A DNA stretch of 64,000 nt, from NCBI RefSeq assembly GCF_005938655.1, contig NZ_VCQT01000034.1, positions 1 through 64,000 on the forward strand, given 5' to 3'. Under the pieces are notes generated by a model. It was not told the origin of the DNA and searched no databases. It was given only the letters and a program-made list of their open reading frames with translations. This stretch comes from Alloalcanivorax gelatiniphagus (lineage in GTDB: Bacteria; Pseudomonadota; Gammaproteobacteria; Pseudomonadales; Alcanivoracaceae). Below are positions 1 through 9,458 of this stretch, in pieces. The position numbers and the translations under genes are program-made. Positions within the stretch are counted from its first letter, which is position 1; every line of letters begins with the position of its first letter.

Positions 1-1
1 C

Positions 2-1696
2 TCCTTCGAAATCTGGTCCCAGTATTCGCCGGCCCTGGCCGACGAGATCATGGCCCTGTGCCCCACCGAGGACGAGATCGGCGATATCACCTGGTGCACC
101 AGCCTGCTGGGGAAAAAACTGGGCAGCATCGATCTGCTGGCGGACAAGGACCGAGTGGAACGGGTGCAAGGCTTCGGCCCCTATCGCATCGCCCATGTGG
201 GCCAGCATCTTCTTATGCCGATCCTGTGGCGGGCGGTGGATTCGGAACCGCTGATCACCTTCCACCGGGACCATAAGCTCAAGGGTTTCCAGAACCAGGG
301 CGACGGCGTCACCGTGGAAGTGACCGGCCCCGACGGCCAGACCACCGCCATCGACAGCCGCTGGCTGATCGGCGCGGACGGCGCCAACAGCGACGTGCGC
401 GACCAGCTTGGCATCCACATGGACGGGCCGGTACTCGCCAACATGGCCAGCATCTTCTTCAAAATGAAGCTGGACGAGGTTTACCCGGCGCCGCGCCCCC
501 TGCTCAGCTGGATCTATAACCCGAAATTCTGCGGCGTGCTGATCAAGCACGACGACGATGACTATATTCTGATGACGCCCTTCATCAGCGCCGAACAGAA
601 AATCGCCAAAGGCGATAGCCGCTACTGGGAAAAGATCATCCCCGCGGCCATCGGCACCCACAAAGTCCCGTTCCAGATTCATACCCATGGCCAGTGGTCG
701 ATGACCGCGCAGCTCGCCTCGACCTTCGGGCGGGGCAGAACGCTGCTGGTCGGCGATGTCGCCCACCGCTTTCCGCACACCGGCGGCTTCGGCCTCAACA
801 GTGGTGTCCAGGACGCCCACAACGTGGCCTGGAAACTGGCGGCGGTGCTGGAAGAACGCGCCACCCCGGAACTGCTGGCCACCTATGAGGCGGAACGCAA
901 ACCGGTGATCCAACGCTTCGCCGACCAGAGCGTGGGCAACCACTTCACCCTGGATAACGTGACGCGCCATGTGGGGCTGCGTAACCAGAACCTGATGGCC
1001 ATGACCAAACGCTTCGCCGCCCGCCCAATCAACCGGCTGCCGAGGATCGCCCATGGCCAACTGGCGGACACCCTGATGCGCCTGGCCTTGATGCCCACCG
1101 GCCTGCTGGAAAACCGCACCTTTGTCGGGCGCCGGTTGCGCGCCACCCTGGGCCGGGAAATCCCCGGGCAGATGGCGCACTTTATCTCCACCGGCCTGGA
1201 GTACGGCTTCGCCTATTCCGCCGGGCTGGTACAGGGGGAGAGCACGCCACAACCGATGATCGAGGACGGCGTCACCGACTACCGCCCCACCACCTGGCCG
1301 GGCAGCCGCCTGCCCCATGCGATGGTGGACCACCAGGGCCGGCCCACGCCGATCCATGACCTGATCGACCGGCGTGCCTTCACCCTGGTCACCGCCGACC
1401 CGGACGGCTGGCGCGACGCCCTGGCCGCCCTTCCCGAACCGATCCAGATGGGCCTGACCCTGGTGGCCCTGGCCACGCCGGACCCGGCGGATCGCCAGGC
1501 GGCCCTGGATCTGTTTGAGGTGGGCGAACAGGGCGCGGTGCTGGTCCGCCCCGACCAGCACGTGGCCTGGCGTACCCGGGAGCCGGCGTCCACGGCGGCG
1601 GCCACCCTGGTGGACGTGGCCAACGGCCTGTTTGCCCCCTATGGACGCCAGCCGGCCGCGCGCAAGCCAGCCCACGCCGAGCCCGAAACCCATTAA
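2..1696 (+). CDS. FAD-dependent aromatic-ring monooxygenase, 5' end cut by window
   Basis: Flavoprotein hydroxylase of the FAD_binding_3 (MhpA/PheA-like) family; such enzymes use NAD(P)H and O2 to hydroxylate a phenolic ring. The frame is open to the window edge and no N-terminal GxGxxG Rossmann motif is present, so the true start lies upstream. The second FAD motif [12 protein letters not shown] is intact about 235 residues after the Met at 50, followed by [17 protein letters not shown], typical of this family. The C-terminal about 130 residues resemble the thioredoxin-like tail of MhpA/phenol hydroxylases. It lies 13 bases before an E2 acyltransferase gene, probably in one operon. Substrate unknown. 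Confidence 0.85.
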   Translation, partial: SFEIWSQYSPALADEIMALCPTEDEIGDITWCTSLLGKKLGSIDLLADKDRVERVQGFGPYRIAHVGQHLLMPILWRAVDSEPLITFHRDHKLKGFQNQGDGVTVEVTGPDGQTTAIDSRWLIGADGANSDVRDQLGIHMDGPVLANMASIFFKMKLDEVYPAPRPLLSWIYNPKFCGVLIKHDDDDYILMTPFISAEQKIAKGDSRYWEKIIPAAIGTHKVPFQIHTHGQWSMTAQLASTFGRGRTLLVGDVAHRFPHTGGFGLNSGVQDAHNVAWKLAAVLEERATPELLATYEAERKPVIQRFADQSVGNHFTLDNVTRHVGLRNQNLMAMTKRFAARPINRLPRIAHGQLADTLMRLALMPTGLLENRTFVGRRLRATLGREIPGQMAHFISTGLEYGFAYSAGLVQGESTPQPMIEDGVTDYRPTTWPGSRLPHAMVDHQGRPTPIHDLIDRRAFTLVTADPDGWRDALAALPEPIQMGLTLVALATPDPADRQAALDLFEVGEQGAVLVRPDQHVAWRTREPASTAAATLVDVANGLFAPYGRQPAARKPAHAEPETH

Positions 1697-1709
1697 CGGA
1701 ACCACTGGC

Positions 1710-2981
1710 ATGTCATCGACCCCCATCGACATCGCGGTGCCGGACATCGGCGACTACCAGGACGTTACGGTGGTGGACATCCTGGTGGCACCCGGCGAAA
1801 CGGTGACCGCCGACCAGTCCGTGCTGGTGCTGGAAACCGACAAGGCCGCCCTGGAAGTGCCCGCCGGCAGAAACGGCGTGATCGAAACCCTGGCCGTCAA
1901 AGTGGGCGACACCCTCAGCCAGGGTGACGTCTTCTGCACGCTGGAGCCCAATGTCTCGGACGAGGAAACCCGCGCCGAGCCCGAGCCGACGCAGGCAGCG
2001 CCCCCTGAACAGACCCCGGCGCCGGTCGCCCACGGGCCGGCGGCCACGGCGCCCCTCGGCATGCCGCCTGCCGGGGACGATCCGACGTCCGTTAATGCCG
2101 GGCCGGCGGTGCGTAAGCAGGCCCGGCTACTGGGCGTGGATCTGTCCCGGGTGACCGGCACCGGCAAGGGCGGCCGCGTGCTCAAGGAGGACGTGGAAGC
2201 CTACGTCCGCGACGCGCTCGCCAACCACACCGGGAAACCGGAACCCCAAGCCGGCATCCCGGCCATTCCCGACATCGACTTCAGCCAGTTCGGCGAGATC
2301 AAGCGGCAACCCCTGCAGCGCATCCAACGGCTTTCCTCGGCGCACCTGCACCGCGCCTGGCTGAACGTGCCCCATGTGACGCAGTTTGAATCCGCCGACA
2401 TCACCGACCTGGACGCCTTCCGCAAAAGCGCCGGCGAAGAACAGGGCATCAAGCTCACCCTGCTGCCGTTTCTGATCAAGGCGGTCACCCAAACGCTGGC
2501 CGAGTTCCCAAGGTTCAACGCCTCCCTGGCCGCCAACGGCGAACACCTGATTCTCAAGAAGTACCGGCACATCGGCTTCGCGGCGGATACCGACGCGGGC
2601 CTGGTGGTGCCCGTGGTCCGCGACGCCGACCGCAAAAGCGTGCGTGAACTGGCCGACGAATGCGCCGCCCTGGCCGGCAAGGCCCGGGACGGCAAGCTCG
2701 CGGCGGACGACATGAAAGGCGGCTGTTTCACCATCTCCTCCCTGGGTGGCCTCGGCATCCGTGGTGCCTTCACCCCCATCGTCAACGCGCCGGAAGTCGC
2801 CATTCTCGGCATCTCCCGGGCTACCGTTCAGCCGGTCTGGAATGGCCGGGAGTTTTCGCCGCGGCTGGTGTTGCCGCTGTCCCTGTCCTACGACCACCGC
2901 GTTATCGACGGCGCCCTCGGCGCACGCTTCCTGCTGCATCTGGTAAAGCAGCTGGAAAACCTCAGCCAGCTATTGCTGTAA
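1710..2981 (+). CDS. Dihydrolipoamide acyltransferase (E2) of a 2-oxoacid dehydrogenase complex
   Basis: 423-residue E2. It has one N-terminal lipoyl domain with the lipoylation lysine in ETDKA (K45), an Ala/Pro-rich linker, a peripheral-subunit-binding domain (about 130-165, [20 protein letters not shown]) and a catalytic domain ending in the DHRVIDG motif (His396). An earlier in-frame start at 1515 would run through the hydroxylase gene; the ATG at 1710 begins a normal lipoyl domain and is preferred. No E1 or E3 gene follows it; partners may lie upstream of the window. Between a ring hydroxylase and an FAH-type hydrolase it may oxidise a 2-oxoacid released by ring cleavage. That role is inferred. 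Confidence 0.9.
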   Translation: MSSTPIDIAVPDIGDYQDVTVVDILVAPGETVTADQSVLVLETDKAALEVPAGRNGVIETLAVKVGDTLSQGDVFCTLEPNVSDEETRAEPEPTQAAPPEQTPAPVAHGPAATAPLGMPPAGDDPTSVNAGPAVRKQARLLGVDLSRVTGTGKGGRVLKEDVEAYVRDALANHTGKPEPQAGIPAIPDIDFSQFGEIKRQPLQRIQRLSSAHLHRAWLNVPHVTQFESADITDLDAFRKSAGEEQGIKLTLLPFLIKAVTQTLAEFPRFNASLAANGEHLILKKYRHIGFAADTDAGLVVPVVRDADRKSVRELADECAALAGKARDGKLAADDMKGGCFTISSLGGLGIRGAFTPIVNAPEVAILGISRATVQPVWNGREFSPRLVLPLSLSYDHRVIDGALGARFLLHLVKQLENLSQLLL

Positions 2982-3034
2982 CCCCCATTAACCCGACCCG
3001 AAAACAGCACCCGACTCGAAAACGGAGACAGACC

Positions 3035-3997
3035 ATGGCCCTTCACCTCGTTCGCTTCGAACACCAGGACCGCACCCGCTGGGGCCTGGTACAGGACGAC
3101 CACATCACGCCCCTGGATATTCCCTGCGGCACCACCGGCGAGCTGCTGTCTCTCGGCTACGCCGGCGTCCGGCAAGCCCCCACCGCCGACGAAACTCTGG
3201 ACATGGACAGCGTCACCCTGATCTCGCCGATCACCGAATCCGCCAAGGTGCTCTGCCAGGGGGCCAACTACCGTGAGCACATGATCGACTCCGGCATGAA
3301 CCCGGACGCCAAAGCGTTCAATCTTTTCTTCACCAAATCCAGCGCCTCGATCACCGGGCCCACCGGCCACATCATCAAGCCCGGCCACGTCAAACTGCTG
3401 GACTACGAAGTGGAGCTGGTGCTGGTGCTCGGCAAGCACACCAACGGCCCGGTCACCGTTACCGCCGACAACTTGCACGACTATGTGGCCGGCATCTGCA
3501 TCGGCAACGACGTCTCCGCGCGGGACGTGCAGCTCCCGCAAATGCAATTTCATAAAGGAAAAAGCTACCGGACCTTCTGCCCCCTGGGCCCGATACTCTG
3601 CCTGCTGGACAAGGACGAAATGCACTACCTGGAACAGATGCAACTGACCCTGAGCGTCAACGGCCAGGTGCGCCAGAACGACAACACCGCCGCCCAGGTG
3701 TTCAAGGCCCCGGAAACCCTGACCGAATACGCCCAGATCGCCGACTTCGCCCCCGGCGACGTACTGATGACCGGCACCCCCAGCGGCTGCGCCCTCGGCG
3801 TGCCGCCGGCCCCGGTGGTTAAGCTCTCCGCCCTGTTGCCGGAGGCAAAAAAATGGGCCATGTTCGTCAAGATGCAGCAACGCCGACCGGAATATCTGAA
3901 GGCCGGCGACCGCATGGAAACCACCATCGTCAGCAGCGATGGCCGCATCGACCTGGGCAAACAACAACATGTCATCAAAGGCGGCACGCCCCAATAA
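3035..3997 (+). CDS. Fumarylacetoacetate hydrolase family protein
   Basis: 320 residues, FAH fold. The metal ligands are visible as D123-Y-E125-V-E127 (DYEVELVLVLGK) followed by IGNDVSARD, the E-E-D triad of the family. Members cleave C-C bonds in acylpyruvates such as fumarylpyruvate, or are 2-oxo-hydratases/decarboxylases of meta-cleavage routes. The start at 3035 has GGAG nearby upstream; a longer in-frame extension overlapping the E2 gene was rejected. It sits 53 bases after the E2 gene and 15 before the DUF2505 gene, so the four plus-strand genes probably form one operon. An insertion around KKWAMFVKMQQRRPEYLKAG near the C-terminus looks lineage-specific. Confidence 0.88.
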   Translation: MALHLVRFEHQDRTRWGLVQDDHITPLDIPCGTTGELLSLGYAGVRQAPTADETLDMDSVTLISPITESAKVLCQGANYREHMIDSGMNPDAKAFNLFFTKSSASITGPTGHIIKPGHVKLLDYEVELVLVLGKHTNGPVTVTADNLHDYVAGICIGNDVSARDVQLPQMQFHKGKSYRTFCPLGPILCLLDKDEMHYLEQMQLTLSVNGQVRQNDNTAAQVFKAPETLTEYAQIADFAPGDVLMTGTPSGCALGVPPAPVVKLSALLPEAKKWAMFVKMQQRRPEYLKAGDRMETTIVSSDGRIDLGKQQHVIKGGTPQ

Positions 3998-4012
3998 CAA
4001 CAAGAGAACTTC

Positions 4013-4516
4013 ATGACATTCAATGAACAGAACCAGTATCCGTTCCCCGCGGACACCGTTATCCAGGTGTTCGCCGACAAGGACTACTTCCTGGAAAAAT
4101 ACCGGCTCAGCGGCGCCAGCAATATTCAACTGCTGGAAGACACCCGCGACGCTGACCACAGCCGTATCGTGACCCAACGGGATGTGGACATTGATATCAA
4201 CGTCCCCGCCTTCGCCCGCAAGTTCGTGCCCGACGTGGTCACCCTGATCCAGACCGACGCCTGGGATCGGAGGCGCAAAACCGGCCAATTGGACATCCGC
4301 TTCAAGGGCGTGCCCGCCGAGGTCCACTGCGACATGACCCTGACAGGCCACGACCACCAATCCACCCTGGACCTGAACTTCTCGGTCCGCGTCGGCGTCC
4401 CCATGATCGGCGACAAGCTCGCCAGCGTGCTGGCCCGGGATCTGAAAACCAAGTTCCAACGGGACGCCCGGCACGCGGAGCAGGTGATGGGACAGATCGC
4501 GGAGCGCTACCGGTAG
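4013..4516 (+). CDS. DUF2505 family protein
   Basis: 167 residues, no signal peptide and no membrane segment. The N-terminus (QYPFPADTVIQVFADKDYFLEKY) and the alternating beta pattern match DUF2505, a helix-grip (SRPBCC-like) family of unknown biochemical role. It is the last gene of the first catabolic run, with AGAG a few bases before the ATG and only 15 bases after the FAH gene. It may bind a hydrophobic intermediate, but nothing in the sequence proves this. Confidence 0.75.
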   Translation: MTFNEQNQYPFPADTVIQVFADKDYFLEKYRLSGASNIQLLEDTRDADHSRIVTQRDVDIDINVPAFARKFVPDVVTLIQTDAWDRRRKTGQLDIRFKGVPAEVHCDMTLTGHDHQSTLDLNFSVRVGVPMIGDKLASVLARDLKTKFQRDARHAEQVMGQIAERYR

Positions 4517-4555
4517 AGCGCCCGACAGCCGGGGAGAGAATGGCGGTGGAGCTGG

Positions 4556-5257
4556 TTAAATACGGCCGGCCGGGTTGTTCGATTCCAGATGATTGGCATG
4601 GTCCAACAAGCGTGCCAAATCGCTGATTTCGATGGACTTATAGCCTTGCTTCAGTAACCCCAACCCTTCCAGCCTGGCCAGCGCGGCATTGATGCTCTGC
4701 CGGGTGCTGCCCATCATTTGCGCCAGGTCCTCCTGAGAAACGCTGAGATGCGGGGACGGACGCTGCGCGCGCGAGCCGAACCCATGTGCCAGCAACCATA
4801 GCCGCCGGGCCAACCGGTGCTGGAGAGCCCCCGGTTCGGCGATCACCTGATAGGCCACCCGAAGCTTGTTGATGCTCAGGCGCGCGATGTCCCGCCAATA
4901 CTGTGGGTTCTGGTCCAGCCACTGGGTGAAGGGTTGCAGCGGCACACAAAGAATCCGGGATTCAACGTCGGCGACCGCGTCGTGAACATAGGGACCGGAA
5001 TCGATCAGAGAGATGTCACCAAACCAGTGACAAGGCTCCAGATAAGCCAGCAAGGACGTCGTGCCATTTTGCAATGAGCTGCATATCCTGACCGCCCCTT
5101 CCACAACGCAGAACAGAGCCTGCTGGGCGAGCTGGCCATCCCGGTATAACACCTCTCCCGGGCCCAATCGTTGCAGCCTGGCACTGCGCAGCAGGCCCTG
5201 TTTCAGCTCCAGCGCGCAGGAGGAAAACCACTCATCCGTGTCCAGGGTGGTCATCAA
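4556..5257 (-). CDS. Crp/Fnr-family transcriptional regulator
   Basis: 233 residues: an N-terminal cyclic-nucleotide-binding-like beta roll (about 20-140) and a C-terminal winged helix (about 170-205, SQEDLAQMMGSTRQSINAAL). It lacks the N-terminal cysteine cluster needed for an FNR [4Fe-4S] centre, so it is Crp-like rather than an oxygen sensor. It is divergent from the SDR gene across about 130 bases that contain a short dyad, so it probably controls the SDR-flavoprotein-EthD operon and perhaps itself. Effector unknown. Confidence 0.88.
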   Translation of the reverse strand: MMTTLDTDEWFSSCALELKQGLLRSARLQRLGPGEVLYRDGQLAQQALFCVVEGAVRICSSLQNGTTSLLAYLEPCHWFGDISLIDSGPYVHDAVADVESRILCVPLQPFTQWLDQNPQYWRDIARLSINKLRVAYQVIAEPGALQHRLARRLWLLAHGFGSRAQRPSPHLSVSQEDLAQMMGSTRQSINAALARLEGLGLLKQGYKSIEISDLARLLDHANHLESNNPAGRI

Positions 5258-5317
5258 CGAACCGGTATCGGAGAGGGGGGTTCATGCAGCAGGTCCGAAT
5301 TTCAAGTTTTTGACAGA

Positions 5318-5332
5318 TTGCCATCTTGGCGA
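5318..5332. promoter_or_regulatory. Candidate operator between the Crp-like regulator and the SDR operon
   Basis: TTGCCA-TCT-TGGCGA forms a short inverted repeat (5 of 6 matched positions) in the divergent gap, just downstream of a TTGACA hexamer at 5310-5315. Crp-family proteins bind two-fold symmetric sites, and this is the only obvious dyad in the gap. The -10 assignment is unclear. Confidence 0.35.
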
Positions 5333-5389
5333 TGCATATCCTAGTCCGCGCCAACAACAAAACGCGATCCACCTAGCGGGAGTAACGGA

Positions 5390-6178
5390 ATGCTGAACCA
5401 GAATGAGTTCCTCGGTAAAAACGTCTTTGTCGCCGGCGGCACCAGCGGCATCAATCTTGGAATTGCGAAGGCCTTTGCCGCGGCAGGCGCCCGTGTTTCG
5501 GTGTTCAGCCGCTCACCGGAACGGGTCGAAAACGCGCTCGCCAGCCTGCGCGAGCTGGGCGCAGAAGCCATCGGCTTCACCGGCGATGTCCGCGACACGG
5601 AAAGTGTCGAGCGCGCCCTGGCCGGCACCTACGAGGCCTTCGGCAGCATTGACGTGCTTTGCTCCGGCGCCGCCGGCAACTTTGTCGCACCGGCGGCGGG
5701 CATGTCGGTGAACGGCTTCAAGAGCGTGGTGGATATCGACCTGCTCGGCAGTTTCCACGTATTGCGCGAGGCCTACCAATACCTCACCAAGCCGGGCGCC
5801 TCGATCATTAATATTTCCGCCCCGCAGGCCTCCACCGCCACGCCCATGCAAGCCCATGTCTGCGCGGCCAAGGCCGGCGTCGACATGCTCACCCGCGTTC
5901 TCGCCATGGAGTGGGGCCCGGAAGGCATCCGCGTCAACTCCATCGTCCCCGGCCCCATCGACGGCACGGAAGGCATGGCCCGCCTGACGCCGACCCAGGA
6001 ATCCCGTGATGCGGTGATTCGCAACCTGCCGCTGCGCCGCTATGGCGACCTCAACTCGGTGGCCAAGGTCGCCGTCATGCTCAGCTCCTCGGTCTGCGAC
6101 TACGTCACCGGCGTTGTTCTGCCCGTGGACGGTGGCGCCTCCCTGGCGGGCCCCGGCCTCTTCGGACCCTCCGCCTGA
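5390..6178 (+). CDS. SDR oxidoreductase, 2,4-dienoyl-CoA reductase-like
   Basis: 262-residue short-chain dehydrogenase. The nucleotide motif is GGTSGINLG near residue 16 and the catalytic lysine is K161. The Tyr of the usual YxxxK is replaced (V157, in AHVCAAKAG). That loss, with the blocks MEWGPEGIRVNSIVPGPI and GTEG, is characteristic of the DECR/PECR branch that reduces 2,4-dienoyl- or 2-enoyl-CoA with NADPH. GGGAG lies 8 bases before the ATG. First gene of an apparent three-gene operon. A CoA-thioester substrate is likely from family; the actual one is unknown. Confidence 0.85.
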   Translation: MLNQNEFLGKNVFVAGGTSGINLGIAKAFAAAGARVSVFSRSPERVENALASLRELGAEAIGFTGDVRDTESVERALAGTYEAFGSIDVLCSGAAGNFVAPAAGMSVNGFKSVVDIDLLGSFHVLREAYQYLTKPGASIINISAPQASTATPMQAHVCAAKAGVDMLTRVLAMEWGPEGIRVNSIVPGPIDGTEGMARLTPTQESRDAVIRNLPLRRYGDLNSVAKVAVMLSSSVCDYVTGVVLPVDGGASLAGPGLFGPSA

Positions 6179-6225
6179 GTACAGGCTTCGTACCCCGTCC
6201 AATCCACCCAACGAGGGCGACAATA

Positions 6226-7833
6226 ATGAAAAGCAGCACTGAAACAAGCTACAAGCGCGCGCTGGCGAACGGCGACCTCGACACCCAATTCGATGCCATT
6301 GTGGTCGGCTCGGGCGCCGGCGGCCTTACCGCCGCGGCACTGATGGCACTCGACGGCAAGAAGGTACTGGTGCTTGAGCGCCACGCGGTCATCGGCGGAT
6401 GCCTGCAGGTATTCAAACGCCCCGGGTTCGAATGGGACGTGGGCCTGCATTACATAGGCGAGGTTCATCGCCCCGGGACGCTGCAGAGCCTGTTCAACAA
6501 GGTCACGCGCGGCGAGCTGAAGTGGCAGAAGATGCCCGAGGTCTACAACAAGATTGCGATTGGCGATGAGGTGTTCGAATACCACGCCGGCAGCGCCGCC
6601 TTCCGCGAGCGGATGAAGCAATACTTCCCCGAAGAGGCCGACGCCATCGACCGCTACATCGAGCTGGTCAACGAAGCGAGCCGGCCCGCCGGTGAATTCC
6701 TGGCCGTCCGGGCGATGCCGGGACCGATTGCGGACCAAGCCTTCGACCAGATCGCGCCGCGCTTCATGCCCCTGGCCGAAAAAACCACACTGGAAGTGCT
6801 CCGCTCCATCACCAGCAACGAGAAGCTGATCGCCGTGCTCTGCGGTCACTTCGGTGACTACGCCAGCCTGCCGAGTGTGGCCTCCTTCTCGGTGCACGCC
6901 GCCGTTATTCGCCACTACCTGGATGGTGCCAGCTATCCCATTGGCGGCGCCCAGGTCATCGCCGACCAGATGTCGGAAACCGTTCGCCAGGCCGGCGGCA
7001 TGGTACTGGCAGGCGCCGACGTGGTTGAGGTGGTCGAACACAACGGCACGGTGGTCGGCGTACGGATGGCCGGCGGCGAAGTGCTCGAAGCGCTACGGGT
7101 CATCAGCGGTATCGGCATCCGGCAGACCCTGAGCATGCTCAAAAGCGAACGCCCGGATGTGGCCAAGGTAAACGCCAAGGCTCAGTCCATGCCCAGTACG
7201 CTACCGGCGGTGGTGCTCAACCTGGGCCTCAACGCCAGCAACGCGGATCTGGATGTCGGACCCGCCAACATCTGGATCCACCAAAGCGCCCATCAGACCG
7301 AAGACTGGCAGCACTATATCCAGGACTCGTCGAACCGCCGGATGCCGCTGCATTTTATCTCGCAGCCTTCCGCAAAAGACCCCACCTGGCCCGAGCGCTA
7401 CCCGGACCGCACCACCATGGATATCTGCAGCTTCACCGACTGGAACCTTTGGAAGCCATTCCAGGGCACCCAGTGGAAGCACCGTGGCGACGAGTACGAA
7501 GCACTCAAAGCGCGGCTCACCGAGGAAATGCTCCAGCAGGTCTACCGGTTCTACCCCAAGGCCGAAGGCCATGTCGCCCACGCCGAACTGGCCACGCCAC
7601 TGAGCTTCAACGACTTCCTGGGCCGCACCCGTGGCGACTTCATGTCGTTCGCCCCCACCCCCGAGCGCTACGAGCAACGCTGGACCCGTGCATTCAGCCC
7701 GGTGAAAGGCCTGCTCTTCACCGGCCAGGATGTGGCCATGGGCGGCGTCAGCGGCGCCATGATCGGCCGGCTGCTGGCCGCCTCCGCGGCACTGGGCCGC
7801 GACCTGTTCCGCGAACTTAACATGCCGGCCTGA
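6226..7833 (+). CDS. FAD-dependent oxidoreductase, RetSat/CrtI-like
   Basis: 535-residue flavoprotein of the phytoene desaturase/retinol saturase superfamily. The dinucleotide motif VVGSGAGGLTAAALM occurs near residue 25, followed by LVLERHAVIGGCLQVFKRPGFEWD-type spacing in which an early Cys and Gly-Gly pair follow the FAD motif. The C-terminal block FTGQDVAMGGVSGAMIGR is the usual second FAD contact. Enzymes of this family saturate or desaturate hydrophobic polyenes. GAGGG precedes the ATG. With a dienoyl-CoA-reductase-like neighbour it probably acts on an unsaturated ring or polyene. Substrate not deducible. Confidence 0.8.
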   Translation: MKSSTETSYKRALANGDLDTQFDAIVVGSGAGGLTAAALMALDGKKVLVLERHAVIGGCLQVFKRPGFEWDVGLHYIGEVHRPGTLQSLFNKVTRGELKWQKMPEVYNKIAIGDEVFEYHAGSAAFRERMKQYFPEEADAIDRYIELVNEASRPAGEFLAVRAMPGPIADQAFDQIAPRFMPLAEKTTLEVLRSITSNEKLIAVLCGHFGDYASLPSVASFSVHAAVIRHYLDGASYPIGGAQVIADQMSETVRQAGGMVLAGADVVEVVEHNGTVVGVRMAGGEVLEALRVISGIGIRQTLSMLKSERPDVAKVNAKAQSMPSTLPAVVLNLGLNASNADLDVGPANIWIHQSAHQTEDWQHYIQDSSNRRMPLHFISQPSAKDPTWPERYPDRTTMDICSFTDWNLWKPFQGTQWKHRGDEYEALKARLTEEMLQQVYRFYPKAEGHVAHAELATPLSFNDFLGRTRGDFMSFAPTPERYEQRWTRAFSPVKGLLFTGQDVAMGGVSGAMIGRLLAASAALGRDLFRELNMPA

Positions 7834-7867
7834 CACCCTTGCACGGACGCCCCCAATGGAGGAAAAC

Positions 7868-8179
7868 ATGATCAGAGTGACCGTATCCTACCCGCCCCAC
7901 GAAGCGTTCCAATTCGACCACGGGTACTACCAAAACACCCACGCCCGCCTGATCCGCGACCGCCTCGGCCCGCATGGGTTGGTCAAGCTGGAAATCGATC
8001 AAGCCCTGCCCGGCGGCAGCGAAAACCCACCCGCCAGCATCGCGGCGGCGCACATGTTCTTCGACGACCTCGGCAGCTTCCAAGCGGCGATGGCCGCCGA
8101 AGGCAAGGCGCTCAGCGCCGACCGCACCAACTACACCGACATTATCCCGGTGGTGGTCATCAGTCAGGTCATTCAGTAA
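7868..8179 (+). CDS. EthD-domain protein
   Basis: 103 residues matching the EthD dimeric ferredoxin-like family (ITVSYP-type first strand, HARLIRD near residue 25, closing strand IPVVVISQVI). The start at 7868 is chosen over an in-frame ATG at 7856 because TGGAGG at 7857-7862 makes an ideal ribosome-binding site for the later one. Small EthD proteins accompany oxidative degradation operons; their role (monooxygenase-like or accessory) is not settled. Third gene of the SDR operon. Confidence 0.8.
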   Translation: MIRVTVSYPPHEAFQFDHGYYQNTHARLIRDRLGPHGLVKLEIDQALPGGSENPPASIAAAHMFFDDLGSFQAAMAAEGKALSADRTNYTDIIPVVVISQVIQ

Positions 8180-8281
8180 TCAACGCCCCGGCTCTGGCGG
8201 AGCATCGAAGCCGCCAGGAAGCTCGGCTCCGGCTGGTGCCACTGGGCTTTCCTGGCTGCGGGAAAGCGGCTGCAACGCCAA

Positions 8282-9397
8282 TTACGCCTCCACCTGGAGT
8301 TCATAGCGGGTGCTACGTCCCCCGGCCGGCAGGCGGCGTAAACAGCCTTTTTCCAGCAGCTCCGCCAGATCGCGGGTGGCGGTGGCCTTGCTCACTTTGG
8401 TCAGGTTTTTGTATTTGCTGGCATTGATACCGTGGAGAAACTCCTCGCCGGCGCCATCCAGCAACCGGTTCAGCACCTTTACCTGACGCTCGTTCAACAC
8501 GGTCTGCGCGTGCCGCTGCCAGAACCGTGCTTTGATCAGCACCCGATCAATGCGATTCAGCGCCTGCTCCAGGGCCTCCTCCAACACCGACAGAAACCAC
8601 CCCAGCCAGCCCGTGATGTCCATCTCGCCTTTCTGGGTACGCTCCAAATGCTCATAATAGGCCGGCCGCCGGGCCATGATGGCAGCGCTCAGGGAATAAA
8701 ACCGGATGGACTGCCGCTCCGCCTGGGCCAGGGCCAGGTCCGTCACCGCGCGAGTTACACGGCCATTGCCATCGTCGAAGGGATGCAGCGTCACCAGCCA
8801 AAGATGGGCGATACCCGCGCGAAGCAGCGGATCGAGCCCTGCCGGTGGATCATTAAACCAACCCAGAAATGCCTCAAGCTCCGGCTCCAGCCGATCCCGG
8901 GGCGGCGCTTCGAAATGCACCCGAGGCCGATCCAGACGCCCGGACACCACCTGCATGGTCTGCTCACCGCGTAACTCACCGATCCGAATACGGGAGAACA
9001 GCTCCGGGCCCTCGGGAAACAGCGCCGCCTGCCAGCGGCACAATTGGTCCAGCGTCAGCACGCCGTCCGGCTTCCGGGTAGCCTCCACCAGCAGACCCAC
9101 CAGCGCCTCGGACCGCTCCGTCGCCCGATCCGCCATGCCCGCCCGCTCAAGCCCCAAATGACGGGCAACGGAAGAACGCACCGACCCCACATCCAGATGC
9201 TCGCCCTCGATCTCACTGGTGCGGATGGCATTCTGGATCAGCGCGTCCATCTCCACCTCGAGATCCGCCGCCTGCGACTCCGCATCGGTACGCCCGAGCA
9301 AGCGCCCCTGCAGCAGGCGCACTCTGTCCAAACACCCGCGCAACGCCGCTTCATCCCAGCGAAAACGGGGCCAATCGGACTGTTCCCAGATCATCAT
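8282..9397 (-). CDS. Fic family protein (AMPylase-type) with DUF4172 N-terminus
   Basis: 371 residues. An N-terminal DUF4172 segment (IWEQSDWPRFRWD...LLGR) precedes a Fic core with the canonical HPFDDGNGR motif beginning at His205. Fic enzymes transfer AMP or another nucleotide moiety to target proteins. An inhibitory motif (S/T)xxxE(G/N) is visible as T60-SEI-E-G, placing it in the self-inhibited class with an N-terminal inhibitory helix. The C-terminal about 90 residues look like a winged helix (ITKVSKATATRDLAELLEKG-like), suggesting DNA binding and autoregulation. Starts at 9397 or the adjacent ATG at 9394; GAGGTG lies upstream. First element of the island. Confidence 0.88.
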   Translation of the reverse strand: MMIWEQSDWPRFRWDEAALRGCLDRVRLLQGRLLGRTDAESQAADLEVEMDALIQNAIRTSEIEGEHLDVGSVRSSVARHLGLERAGMADRATERSEALVGLLVEATRKPDGVLTLDQLCRWQAALFPEGPELFSRIRIGELRGEQTMQVVSGRLDRPRVHFEAPPRDRLEPELEAFLGWFNDPPAGLDPLLRAGIAHLWLVTLHPFDDGNGRVTRAVTDLALAQAERQSIRFYSLSAAIMARRPAYYEHLERTQKGEMDITGWLGWFLSVLEEALEQALNRIDRVLIKARFWQRHAQTVLNERQVKVLNRLLDGAGEEFLHGINASKYKNLTKVSKATATRDLAELLEKGCLRRLPAGGRSTRYELQVEA

Positions 9398-9458
9398 GAG
9401 CCGAATAGCACCTCTAATCGAATCAATTAATGAGCCGATTATGGCAATTATTCGGCTC
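9398..9458. promoter_or_regulatory. Inverted and direct GAGCCGAAT repeats between fic and the tacA remnant
   Basis: GAGCCGAATA (9398-9407) is a perfect inverted match to TATTCGGCTC (9449-9458), and a near direct copy GAGCCGATTA occurs at 9432-9441. The AT-rich segment lies immediately upstream of the Fic start and of the divergent antitoxin remnant. The Fic protein's C-terminal winged helix or the former TacA-type antitoxin could bind here. Confidence 0.5.

Noticed and set aside
4556-5257. FNR-type oxygen sensor
   Set aside because: The N-terminal cysteine cluster is absent.
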